Origin: Actinomycetota bacterium
GTDB lineage: Bacteria > Actinomycetota > CADDZG01 > WHSQ01
Length of the DNA: 9,385 nt
Assembly: GCA_019348445.1 (NCBI GenBank)
Contig: JAHWJK010000041.1
Coordinates: 1 to 9,385 of the forward strand
Reading direction: 5' to 3'
Part shown: positions 1 through 6,491 of the stretch, in pieces
Position numbering within the stretch: position 1 is the stretch's first letter
Layout of the letters: every line of letters starts with the position of its first letter
Translations under genes and position numbers: made by a program
Notes under the pieces: generated by a model
Databases searched by the model: none
What the model saw: only the letters and a program-made list of their open reading frames with translations
What the model was told of the DNA's origin: nothing

Positions 1-1934
1 AACCCGCGACCAAAACGCGGGCGAAGTCGTCGTACACGGCGCAAGACATCACGGTTCTCGAAGGGCTCGAACCGGTCCGGCAACGGCCGGGCATGTACAT
101 CGGGTCCACGGGTCCGCGTGGGCTGCATCATCTCGTGTACGAGGTCGTCGACAACGCGGTCGACGAAGCGATGGCGGGCTACTGCGACCGGATCATCGTC
201 GAACTCCTCGCCGACGGAGGGTGCAAGGTCACCGACAACGGCCGAGGCATCCCAGTCGACACCATCAAGAACGGCCCGCAGAAAGGCAAGCCCGCGGCCG
301 AGGTCGTCCTAACCACCCTCCACGCCGGAGGGAAGTTCGAGGGCAAGGGCTATCAGGTCTCCGGTGGTTTGCACGGCGTCGGCGTGTCGGTCGTCAACGC
401 GCTGTCGGAGCGCCTCGTGCTCGAGATCGTTCGCGACGGCAAGCAATGGTTCCAGGAGTACGAACGCGGCAAGCCGAAGGCGAAGCTGAAGGCCGTAAAA
501 CCGGCGAAGCGAACCGGCACCACCGTCACGTTCTGGCCCGATCCGCAGATCTTCACCGACGAGATCGAGTTCAAGTTCGACACGCTCGCGCAACGTCTCC
601 GAGAGATGGCGTTCTTGAACAAGAGCCTCGAGATCCGGCTCATCGACCACCGCGTCGAACCTCAGGCAGAGGAGACCTTCAAGTACAACGGCGGGATCAT
701 CGACTTCGTGAAGCACCTGAACGCCGCCAAGGAGTCGGTGCACAACCGCGTCATCTACTTCGACGCGAAGGGCGACGGGCACGAGGTCGAGGTCGCCATG
801 CAGTGGAACGCGACCTTCAATGAGGCCGTCTTCACGTTCGCGAACAACATCAATACTCACGAAGGCGGGATGCACGAAGAGGGCTTCCGCAAGTCCCTCA
901 CGAAAGTGATCTCGTCCTATGCCCGTAGCAAGCAGATCCTCAAGGACAAAGACGACAACCTCATCGGAGAGGACTGCCGGGAGGGTCTGACGGCGATCGT
1001 CTCCGTCAAGCTACGCAGCCCGCAGTTCGAGGGCCAGACGAAGACGAAACTCGGCAACACGGAGATCCGGTCGTTCGTCGAGCGCGAGATGAACAAGCGC
1101 TTCGCCGATTTCATGGAAGAGCATCCGGGCGAGGCGCGGGCGATCTGCAACAAAGTCATGTCCGCCCAGCGCGCGCGTCTCGAAGCTCGTAAGGCGCGCG
1201 ATCTGGTTCGGCGCAAGTCGTTGCTGGAGAGCTCTGCACTTCCTGGGAAGCTTGCCGACTGTCAGACACGCGATCCCGACAAGGCGGAGCTCCTGATCGT
1301 CGAGGGAGATTCGGCAGGCGGTACCGCGAAGAGCGCACGGCAGAGAGAGTTCCAGGCCGTGTTGCCCCTACGAGGAAAGATCCTCAACGTCGAGCGTGCT
1401 CGACTCGCGAAGATCCTCGAGAACAAAGAGATCCAGAACATCGTGACCGCAGTCGGCACCGGGATCGGCGACGAGTTCGACATCGAGAAGTGCCGCTATC
1501 ACAAGATCATCTCGATGGCCGACGCCGACGTCGATGGTTCACACATCAAGACGCTCTTCCTCACGTTCATGTTCCGCTACATGCCGGAACTGATCGACGC
1601 GGGTTACGTCTACGTCGCCCAACCGCCTCTGTACCGAGTGCCGTACAAGGGCAAGGTCCACTACTTCAAGAACGACGAAGAGCTCGAAGCCTTCCGGGCC
1701 GAGAACAACGGTTCACGGATCGATCCGCAACGTTTCAAAGGTCTCGGTGAGATGAACGCCGACCAACTGTGGGAGACGACGCTCGACCCCGAGAACCGGC
1801 GGCTGTTGCGCGTCACCATGGACGATGCGGCACTGGCCGAAGAGATCTTCTCGACCTTGATGGGTGAGGACGTCGAATCGCGCAAGAACTTCATCCAGAA
1901 GAACGCCAAAGACATACGGTTCCTCGACATCTAG
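1..1934 (+). CDS. gyrB: DNA gyrase subunit B (5' end outside window)
   Basis: This is the ATPase and TOPRIM subunit of DNA gyrase, which drives ATP-dependent negative supercoiling with GyrA. The reading frame is open from base 3 with no stop or start before the ATG at 93. The 30 codons before that ATG encode the conserved GyrB N-terminal stretch (YTAQDITVLEGLEPVRQRPG), so the true start lies upstream. Counting from the Met at 93: GHKL ATPase residues Glu17, Asn21 and Asp48 (DNGRGIP); the ATP lid GGLHGVGVSVVNALS at 91-105; Arg114, aligned with the aminocoumarin-contact Arg136 of E. coli; the QTK loop at 315-317; TOPRIM EGDSAGG at 404-410; and metal ligands DADVD at 477-481. The C-terminus (QRFKGLGEMN, then NFIQKNAKDIRFLDI) is complete. 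At least 643 residues are present, close to the short GyrB form of Gram-positives. gyrA follows after 62 bp, so co-transcription is likely. Confidence 0.98.
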   Translation, partial: PATKTRAKSSYTAQDITVLEGLEPVRQRPGMYIGSTGPRGLHHLVYEVVDNAVDEAMAGYCDRIIVELLADGGCKVTDNGRGIPVDTIKNGPQKGKPAAEVVLTTLHAGGKFEGKGYQVSGGLHGVGVSVVNALSERLVLEIVRDGKQWFQEYERGKPKAKLKAVKPAKRTGTTVTFWPDPQIFTDEIEFKFDTLAQRLREMAFLNKSLEIRLIDHRVEPQAEETFKYNGGIIDFVKHLNAAKESVHNRVIYFDAKGDGHEVEVAMQWNATFNEAVFTFANNINTHEGGMHEEGFRKSLTKVISSYARSKQILKDKDDNLIGEDCREGLTAIVSVKLRSPQFEGQTKTKLGNTEIRSFVEREMNKRFADFMEEHPGEARAICNKVMSAQRARLEARKARDLVRRKSLLESSALPGKLADCQTRDPDKAELLIVEGDSAGGTAKSARQREFQAVLPLRGKILNVERARLAKILENKEIQNIVTAVGTGIGDEFDIEKCRYHKIISMADADVDGSHIKTLFLTFMFRYMPELIDAGYVYVAQPPLYRVPYKGKVHYFKNDEELEAFRAENNGSRIDPQRFKGLGEMNADQLWETTLDPENRRLLRVTMDDAALAEEIFSTLMGEDVESRKNFIQKNAKDIRFLDI

Positions 1935-1996
1935 ATGTAGGAGGCCGAAGACTCACGTTGTCGTTCGACCCGCCCACCCTCATAGGACCTTGATGC

Positions 1997-4510
1997 ATGG
2001 CTGATCGACCTTTCCAAGACAAACTCCCCCCAGGTAACGAGCCGCCCGGCGGCATCGAGCTGATCTCGCTCGAGGACGAGGTCCAGGCGAGTTTCCTCGA
2101 GTACGCGATGTCGGTCATCGTGTCCCGCGCGCTTCCGGACGTGCGTGACGGTCTCAAGCCGGTGAACCGGCGCATCCTCTACGCAGCTTTCGACACCGGA
2201 CTTCGCCCCGACCAGCGCTACCGGAAGTGCGCGGCCTTGGTAGGCGAGGTCATGAAGACCTACCATCCGCACGGTGACCAGGCGATCTACGATGCGCTCG
2301 TTCGTCTCGCGCAGGATTTCTCGATGCGCAACGTCTTGATCGATGGGCAGGGCAACTTCGGTTCCGTCGACGGCGATCCACCGGCCGCAGCGCGATACAC
2401 GGAGTGCCGGCTGTCCCGTCTCTCGATGGAGTTGCTGCGCGACATCAACGAAGAGACCGTCGATTTCGGTCAGAACTACGACGGCGAGAGCCTCGAGCCA
2501 CTCGTGTTGCCGGCGCGGTTCCCCAACCTCCTCGTCAACGGCTCCACCGGGATCGCGGTCGGGATGGCTACGAACATCCCGCCGCACAACCTGAACGAGG
2601 TTTGCGACGCCGTCATCCACATCCTCGAGAACCCGGAGGTCGCCGAGGACAAGGACGCGATGCTGAAGACGTGCATGAAGTTCGTGAAGGGACCGGATTT
2701 CCCCACCGGTGCGCTGATCGTCGGAAAGCAAGGTATAGAAGACGCGTTCAGGACGGGTCGTGGGTCAGTCAAGATGCGCGCGGTGTGCGAGGTAGAGGAA
2801 GGTCCGAAGGGCAACCCGCGGATAGTCGTGACGGAACTTCCGTATCAGGTCAACAAGGCGCGCCTTGCCGAGAAGATCGCGGAGCTCGTCAACGCGAAGG
2901 ACAAGAAGCTCGAAGGCATCGCCGACCTGCGCGACGAGTCGAACCGTGACGGCATGCGTTTCATCATCGATCTCAAGAAGAACGCGGTTCCACAGGTTGT
3001 GTTGAACCAGCTCTACAAGCGGACGCAGCTGCAGGACAACTTCGGAGTCAACATGCTCGCGCTCGTGGACGGCGTTCCGAGGACGCTGAACCTCGCCGAA
3101 GTCGTCGAGGCATACATCACGCATCAGATCGACGTGATCGTTCGGCGCACGCGCTACCGCCTCCGCAAGGCCGAGGAGCGTTCGCACATCCTCGAGGGGC
3201 TCATCATCGCCCTCGATCACATCGACGAGATCGTCGCGTTGATCCGTGCAGCTGCCGACACGGAAGAAGCACGCGGTGGTCTCATGGCTCGTTACGGTCT
3301 CAGCGAGGTGCAGGCGCAGCACATCCTCGACATGCCTCTTAGACGCCTTACGGCGCTCGAGCAGGACAAGATCCGCGCCGAGCACGCCGAACTGCAGGAG
3401 ACGATCAAGGACCTCAAAGACATCCTCGCCAATCCGGCGCGCGTCCGCAGGATCATCGCCGACGAGCTTCGCCAGCTAAAGGAGAAGTTCGGCGACGAAC
3501 GCCGTTCGCGGATCGTCCCGGACGAGGGCGAGTTCGATATCGAGGACCTCATCGCCGATGAAGACCTGGTCGTCTCGGTCTCGCGCGATGGATACATCAA
3601 GAGTGTCCCTCTCGAGTCGTACAAGCGCCAAGGTCGGGGGGGCCGCGGCGTCAGGGGAGCGGCTCTCAAAGAGGGCGACATCGTCGAGCACCTGATCAAG
3701 ACGACCGCTCACGCGTATCTCTTGCTGTTCTCGAACACGGGCCGCGTCTACCGTTTGAAAGCGCACGAGATCCCCAAGCGCGACCGAACGGCGCGTGGGA
3801 CGGCCGTCGTGAACGTCGTGCAGATGCGGCCCGACGACCGCGTCGCTGCCGTCATCGACACACGGGATTACGAGACCTTCCGCTATCTCCTGATCGCGAC
3901 CAAACGGGGGATGGTGAAGAAGACTGCATTCCGCGAGTACGACTCGTCGCGCCGGGAGGGCATCATCGCCCTGAACCTGCGCGAGGGCGACGAGGTGGTC
4001 CGCGTCGTGCCGACGTCGGGCAAGGACGACGTGCTCCTCGTCACCCGCAAGGGCAAGGCGATCCGGTTCAAGGAGGAGCACGTTCGTCCGATGGGTCGCA
4101 CCGCTACCGGCGTGATAGGGCAGCGGTTAGACGAGGACGACGAGGTCGTCGCCTGTGATGTCATCTCGGCGGGAGAGGAGCTCCTCGTCGTAACCGAGTT
4201 CGGCTACGGAAAGCGGACGAAGCTCTCGGAATTCCCGCGCAAAGGCCGCGGCGGCAAAGGTGTGATCGCCGCGAAGCTGACGAAGCCGCGCGGCCAACTC
4301 GTGGGCGCCGTGGTCGTCAATCCCGACAACGAGGTCTTCTTGATCTCGGACGACGGAGTGGTCATCAGGATGCAGATCAAGACGATCTCGCGGCAGGGAC
4401 GTCCTGCAACCGGAGTCCGCGTCATGGATCTGGGCGCGGGCGCTCGGGTGTCGGCGATCGCTCCCGTGGTGGGTGAGTCCGAGGACACCGGCCAGACGTC
4501 GCTGACGTAG
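1997..4510 (+). CDS. gyrA: DNA gyrase subunit A
   Basis: This is the DNA cleavage and rejoining subunit of gyrase. The length of 837 aa matches actinobacterial GyrA. The N-terminal winged-helix and tower domains start with ALPDVRDGLKPVNRR (about 45-59). The catalytic pair is Arg133-Tyr134 (RYTE), and Tyr134 forms the phosphotyrosine link to DNA. The quinolone-contact helix reads HPHGDQAIYD (90-99): Gln95 stands where E. coli has Ser83 and Asp99 where it has Asp87. A coiled-coil-rich region around 380-500 leads to the C-terminal beta-pinwheel. That domain opens with the GyrA box QGRGGRG (545-551) and continues with repeated blades (YLLLFSNTGRVYRL, YLLIATKRGMVKK, VLLVTRKGKAIRF, LLVVTEFGYGKRTK, VFLISDDGVVIRM). 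The box is what permits DNA wrapping and so identifies gyrase rather than topoisomerase IV. The ATG at 1997 is preceded by AGGA at 1984-1987 with 9-nt spacing. An out-of-frame ATG at 1993 is not used. Confidence 0.98.
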   Translation: MADRPFQDKLPPGNEPPGGIELISLEDEVQASFLEYAMSVIVSRALPDVRDGLKPVNRRILYAAFDTGLRPDQRYRKCAALVGEVMKTYHPHGDQAIYDALVRLAQDFSMRNVLIDGQGNFGSVDGDPPAAARYTECRLSRLSMELLRDINEETVDFGQNYDGESLEPLVLPARFPNLLVNGSTGIAVGMATNIPPHNLNEVCDAVIHILENPEVAEDKDAMLKTCMKFVKGPDFPTGALIVGKQGIEDAFRTGRGSVKMRAVCEVEEGPKGNPRIVVTELPYQVNKARLAEKIAELVNAKDKKLEGIADLRDESNRDGMRFIIDLKKNAVPQVVLNQLYKRTQLQDNFGVNMLALVDGVPRTLNLAEVVEAYITHQIDVIVRRTRYRLRKAEERSHILEGLIIALDHIDEIVALIRAAADTEEARGGLMARYGLSEVQAQHILDMPLRRLTALEQDKIRAEHAELQETIKDLKDILANPARVRRIIADELRQLKEKFGDERRSRIVPDEGEFDIEDLIADEDLVVSVSRDGYIKSVPLESYKRQGRGGRGVRGAALKEGDIVEHLIKTTAHAYLLLFSNTGRVYRLKAHEIPKRDRTARGTAVVNVVQMRPDDRVAAVIDTRDYETFRYLLIATKRGMVKKTAFREYDSSRREGIIALNLREGDEVVRVVPTSGKDDVLLVTRKGKAIRFKEEHVRPMGRTATGVIGQRLDEDDEVVACDVISAGEELLVVTEFGYGKRTKLSEFPRKGRGGKGVIAAKLTKPRGQLVGAVVVNPDNEVFLISDDGVVIRMQIKTISRQGRPATGVRVMDLGAGARVSAIAPVVGESEDTGQTSLT

Positions 4511-4581
4511 GCGCGACGTTCCGGGTAACTCGTCCGCTTTTCACACATACTCTTCATATCGAGCGAGCGACGGGATAACCG

Positions 4582-5184
4582 ATGTCTTCTAGACGGGATG
4601 ATCCAAATGCTTTCCCCGGAGGGGCGCGGCAGCCGCGGTTGCGCCCCGAAGCGGAAGTCGGTCCCGCATCGGGAGGTCACCTAGGCCCGGAGGTCCATGC
4701 AACGGGCCCTATGTTCCAGGGTGCCGACGTGCCGCCGCGCTCGGCGCGCGAGTCGACCGAGAAGCTGCCGCGTGCCGAATCGGAGAGGACGCGCCGGAGC
4801 TCGGCGGAAGCGGCACGCCGGAGGCGTCCCACCATGCGTCGCGTGCGGCGGACGCTTAGACATGTCGACCCGGTCTCGGTGTTCAAGCTGTCGCTGTTCT
4901 TCTACGCCATCGGACTGATCGTGTGGCTCGTGTTCGTCGCGATCCTCTACTCGATGGTCGAGGCGACCGGCGTCTTCGATTCCATCGAAGACGTGAGTCG
5001 CGGTCTGGCACTGGGATGGCGCGTAGAGATCGATCTCTGGTTCGTGGAGAAGTGGGCGTTGTTGATAGGGCTGATCTTCTGGATCCTGTTATCGCTGACG
5101 AATCTCGTCATCTCGTTCCTCTACAACATCGGCGCCGACACGATCGGTGGCATCAAGATGACGTTCGTGGAAAAGGACGACTAG
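4582..5184 (+). CDS. DUF3566 transmembrane protein, gyrA neighbour
   Basis: This is a 200-aa membrane protein of unknown biochemical role. It is recognised as DUF3566 from its C-terminal half and its position directly after gyrA, as in mycobacteria (Rv0007) and other Actinomycetota. Residues 1-95 are low-complexity, rich in Pro, Gly, Arg and Ser, and strongly basic at about 68-93, and are probably disordered and cytoplasmic. The folded part begins near HVDPVSVFKLSL. It has two hydrophobic segments (about 103-125 and 158-182) joined by an extracytoplasmic loop carrying VFDSIEDVSRGLALGW. The tail FLYNIGADTIGGIKMTFVE is typical of the family. The ATG at 4582 has only a modest upstream purine stretch (GGGA at 4572-4575). 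Long basic N-termini are normal in this family, so I keep the long form over the internal ATG at 4834. Its TAG shares bases with the stop codon of the opposing gene. The function may relate to the cell envelope or division, but nothing here shows that. Confidence 0.88.
   Translation: MSSRRDDPNAFPGGARQPRLRPEAEVGPASGGHLGPEVHATGPMFQGADVPPRSARESTEKLPRAESERTRRSSAEAARRRRPTMRRVRRTLRHVDPVSVFKLSLFFYAIGLIVWLVFVAILYSMVEATGVFDSIEDVSRGLALGWRVEIDLWFVEKWALLIGLIFWILLSLTNLVISFLYNIGADTIGGIKMTFVEKDD
5181..5184. other. Convergent stop codons sharing CTAG
   Basis: The palindrome CTAG supplies TAG at 5182-5184 for the + strand DUF3566 gene and TAG at 5183-5181 for the - strand oxidoreductase gene. The two coding regions therefore overlap tail to tail by 4 bp. 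There is no space between them for a conventional intrinsic terminator, and I see no GC hairpin with a T-run at either gene end. Confidence 0.95.
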
Positions 5185-6290
5185 ACCGGCGCCGGATCCA
5201 GTCGCGCGACGCGGATCCCGCGCTGTGCGATCGCGTTGAGGAACGTCGTCGGGTCGAACGCTTCTTCCGGAACGAGGACTCCGTGCTTGGTTGTCCCGGC
5301 CGCGAGTTCGTGGGCTGCACGTGCAACAGGAACGGCCGCGAGGTTCGCGAGATGGTCGACCACGCCGAGCGAGATCGTGACCGGTCTGCCGTCGGAGCGG
5401 CCGCGAACGTCCACCCGCGCCGCGGTCCACGGGGCGCCCCGAGGAGGGAGCGCCTCGACGACCGGCCTCAGCGGCTCGGACATCTTCATCCACAAACGGC
5501 GGCGCTTCTCGGTCGCAAGTAGCCCTGTTGCTGCCGACGCGCGGATCACGTCCATAGCGGCTCGCTCGGTGAGGCCGATGCGGAACCGCAGCGACCGCAG
5601 CCCCGGGTAGACGTCCGGCACTGTGGCTATCTCCGGGTGGCCGCTCCTGAAGGTCTCGACCCACCCAACGGGGTCGGGGAAGTACACGAGACGGGGAGCG
5701 GTGCCGGCACGTCCCGCCTCGATCGAGTGGTCCGAGAGTGCTACGGCCGGCTCCGACATCTGGGCCAGGAAGTGCAGGGTCGTCGCATCACCCGCGCTGT
5801 CCGCGGACGACGCGGCGACCGCGATGTCTATCTCCTCGACATCGTCGACTTCGGCTGCTGCGATCGCGATCAGGACATTCGTCAGGCCGGGGCTCAGCCC
5901 GCAACCGCTGACGATCGTGACGCCCGCGTCCCGCGCGGCGTCGTGCATCGAGCGCACGCGGTGGGTAACGGAATGGTCATCGCAGAGTGACACGTAATGG
6001 GTGCCGGCGTCGATCAACGCTCGGACCGCATCCACCTCGTACAGGTAGTGGGGGCCCGCGGCGCAAACGACGACGTCCACCGCACGTGCTAGGGAGACGA
6101 GCCGGCTCGGATCGTGCAGGTCGAGGGCTTCGGCAGTGACGCGGTCCGTTCCGAAGAGCGAAGCGGTCCTCTCCGCGCGACCGTTGTCGCGTCCGGTGAG
6201 TACCAAGCGTTCGACTTGTTCCGACTGCGCAAGTTCGGAGGCGACGCGCCGCCCGACGGCGCCGGTCGCCCCGACCACGAGGACCTTCAT
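5181..6290 (-). CDS. Saccharopine dehydrogenase-like NAD(P)-dependent oxidoreductase
   Basis: This is a 369-aa soluble protein of the saccharopine dehydrogenase / reductase-like superfamily. It opens with a Rossmann nucleotide-binding fold: beta strand KVLVVG, then the loop GATGAVG (7-13), and TGRD (32-35) after the second strand. The segment AAGPHY (77-82), followed by ALIDAGTHYVSLCDD and SGCGLSPGLTNVL (128-140), is characteristic of the family. The C-terminal half holds the substrate domain and ends with HGVLVPEEAFDPTTFLNAIAQRGI, a closing motif common in these proteins. The substrate is unknown. The family name does not prove a role in lysine metabolism, because bacterial members act on varied substrates. 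The reading frame stays open a further 30 codons upstream, but the ATG at 6290 sits directly before the Rossmann strand and overlaps the stop of the small upstream gene (ATGA). That start is chosen, with translation probably coupled. There is no good Shine-Dalgarno at normal spacing; GAAGAG lies about 15 nt upstream. Confidence 0.85.
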   Translation of the reverse strand: MKVLVVGATGAVGRRVASELAQSEQVERLVLTGRDNGRAERTASLFGTDRVTAEALDLHDPSRLVSLARAVDVVVCAAGPHYLYEVDAVRALIDAGTHYVSLCDDHSVTHRVRSMHDAARDAGVTIVSGCGLSPGLTNVLIAIAAAEVDDVEEIDIAVAASSADSAGDATTLHFLAQMSEPAVALSDHSIEAGRAGTAPRLVYFPDPVGWVETFRSGHPEIATVPDVYPGLRSLRFRIGLTERAAMDVIRASAATGLLATEKRRRLWMKMSEPLRPVVEALPPRGAPWTAARVDVRGRSDGRPVTISLGVVDHLANLAAVPVARAAHELAAGTTKHGVLVPEEAFDPTTFLNAIAQRGIRVARLDPAPV

Positions 6291-6430
6291 CGCTGCGAAC
6301 GGAACTCTTCGGGTGGCACCTCGCGCCACTGACCCTCCGGCAGCGGGAGCTTCGAATGCGCCAGGAGGCGCCCGAGCCACGCACCGAACCCACCGAGTAT
6401 GACGAGCACGAGGACACGTACAAGCTTCAC
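6287..6430 (-). CDS. Small single-pass membrane peptide, 47 aa
   Basis: This is an unrecognised short gene in what would otherwise be the upstream gap of the oxidoreductase. Reading from GTG at 6430, the product starts MKLVRVLVLVILGGFGAWLG and runs 47 residues to a TGA at 6289-6287. Residues 3-23 form a hydrophobic segment with a basic start (Lys2, Arg5), consistent with an inner-membrane anchor or uncleaved signal. The rest is a short hydrophilic tail with LPLPEGQWREVPPEEF. About three quarters of the third codon positions are G or C, in line with real genes here. Its stop overlaps the oxidoreductase ATG (ATGA), which strongly suggests co-translation. No upstream in-frame ATG, GTG or TTG is seen close by and there is no Shine-Dalgarno. 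A -10-like TAAAGT sits 7 nt before the GTG, which fits a leaderless message. I do not know a function. The alternative is non-coding leader sequence. Confidence 0.6.
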   Translation of the reverse strand: MKLVRVLVLVILGGFGAWLGRLLAHSKLPLPEGQWREVPPEEFRSQR

Positions 6431-6437
6431 GACTCGG

Positions 6438-6443
6438 ACTTTA
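6438..6443 (-). promoter_or_regulatory. Candidate -10 element for the small peptide-oxidoreductase pair
   Basis: On the - strand this reads TAAAGT, matching the TAnnnT form of actinobacterial -10 boxes. Exactly 7 nt separate it from the GTG at 6430, so transcription would begin at or next to the start codon. No clear TTGACA-like -35 is visible. The call rests on position and a short motif only. Confidence 0.35.
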
Positions 6444-6446
6444 GCG

Positions 6447-6459
6447 GGCGTACGACGCC
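6447..6459. promoter_or_regulatory. Operator-like dyad between divergent genes
   Basis: The sequence GGCGT-ACG-ACGCC is a 13-bp interrupted palindrome with 5-bp arms. It lies between the two candidate divergent -10 boxes (6438-6443 on - and 6460-6465 on +) and abuts the latter. A protein bound here could control both transcription units. The bound factor is unknown, and a dyad this short can arise by chance. Confidence 0.3.
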
Positions 6460-6465
6460 TAGGAT
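6460..6465 (+). promoter_or_regulatory. Candidate -10 element of the osmolyte transporter operon
   Basis: TAGGAT fits TAnnnT and lies 26 nt ahead of the ATPase start, leaving room for a short leader carrying the Shine-Dalgarno GGAGG at 6483-6487. The -35 region is not convincing. The surrounding sequence resembles that before the lipoprotein gene near 8992-9014, which gives some extra support. Confidence 0.35.
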
Positions 6466-6491
6466 GCGCTGTCGTTGGTCAGGGAGGGGCG

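Noticed and set aside
1958..1993. An 11-codon TTG-initiated mini-ORF ending in TGA just before gyrA, with GGAGG at 1940-1944 upstream; considered as a leader peptide.
   Set aside because: The GGAGG is 13 nt from the TTG, too far for a good start. The peptide has no attenuator-like run of one residue, and gyrA has its own AGGA at proper spacing.
3636..3642. Run of seven G residues in gyrA, considered as a slippage or frameshift site.
   Set aside because: It encodes part of the conserved GyrA box, the frame is intact on both sides, and no slippery heptamer plus stop arrangement is seen.
4511..4581. Possible promoter (CATACT at 4546-4551) in the AT-richer gyrA-DUF3566 gap.
   Set aside because: There is no matching -35 and only a partial -10 match. 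Read-through from gyrA explains expression equally well.
4511..5300. tRNA-Ile/tRNA-Ala genes, which follow the gyrA region in mycobacteria.
   Set aside because: No TTCGA-type arm with matching acceptor stem was seen; the region is coding on one or the other strand.
6291..6380. Thirty-codon N-terminal extension of the oxidoreductase.
   Set aside because: The residues are low-complexity and precede the Rossmann strand. The same DNA in another frame encodes the better supported small membrane peptide, which ends exactly at the ATG at 6290.
6399..6491. N-terminal extension of the ATPase from the in-frame ATG at 6399.
   Set aside because: It would add 31 Thr/Arg-rich residues not typical of the family, overlaps the divergent promoter region, and has no ribosome site, while the ATG at 6492 has a strong one.
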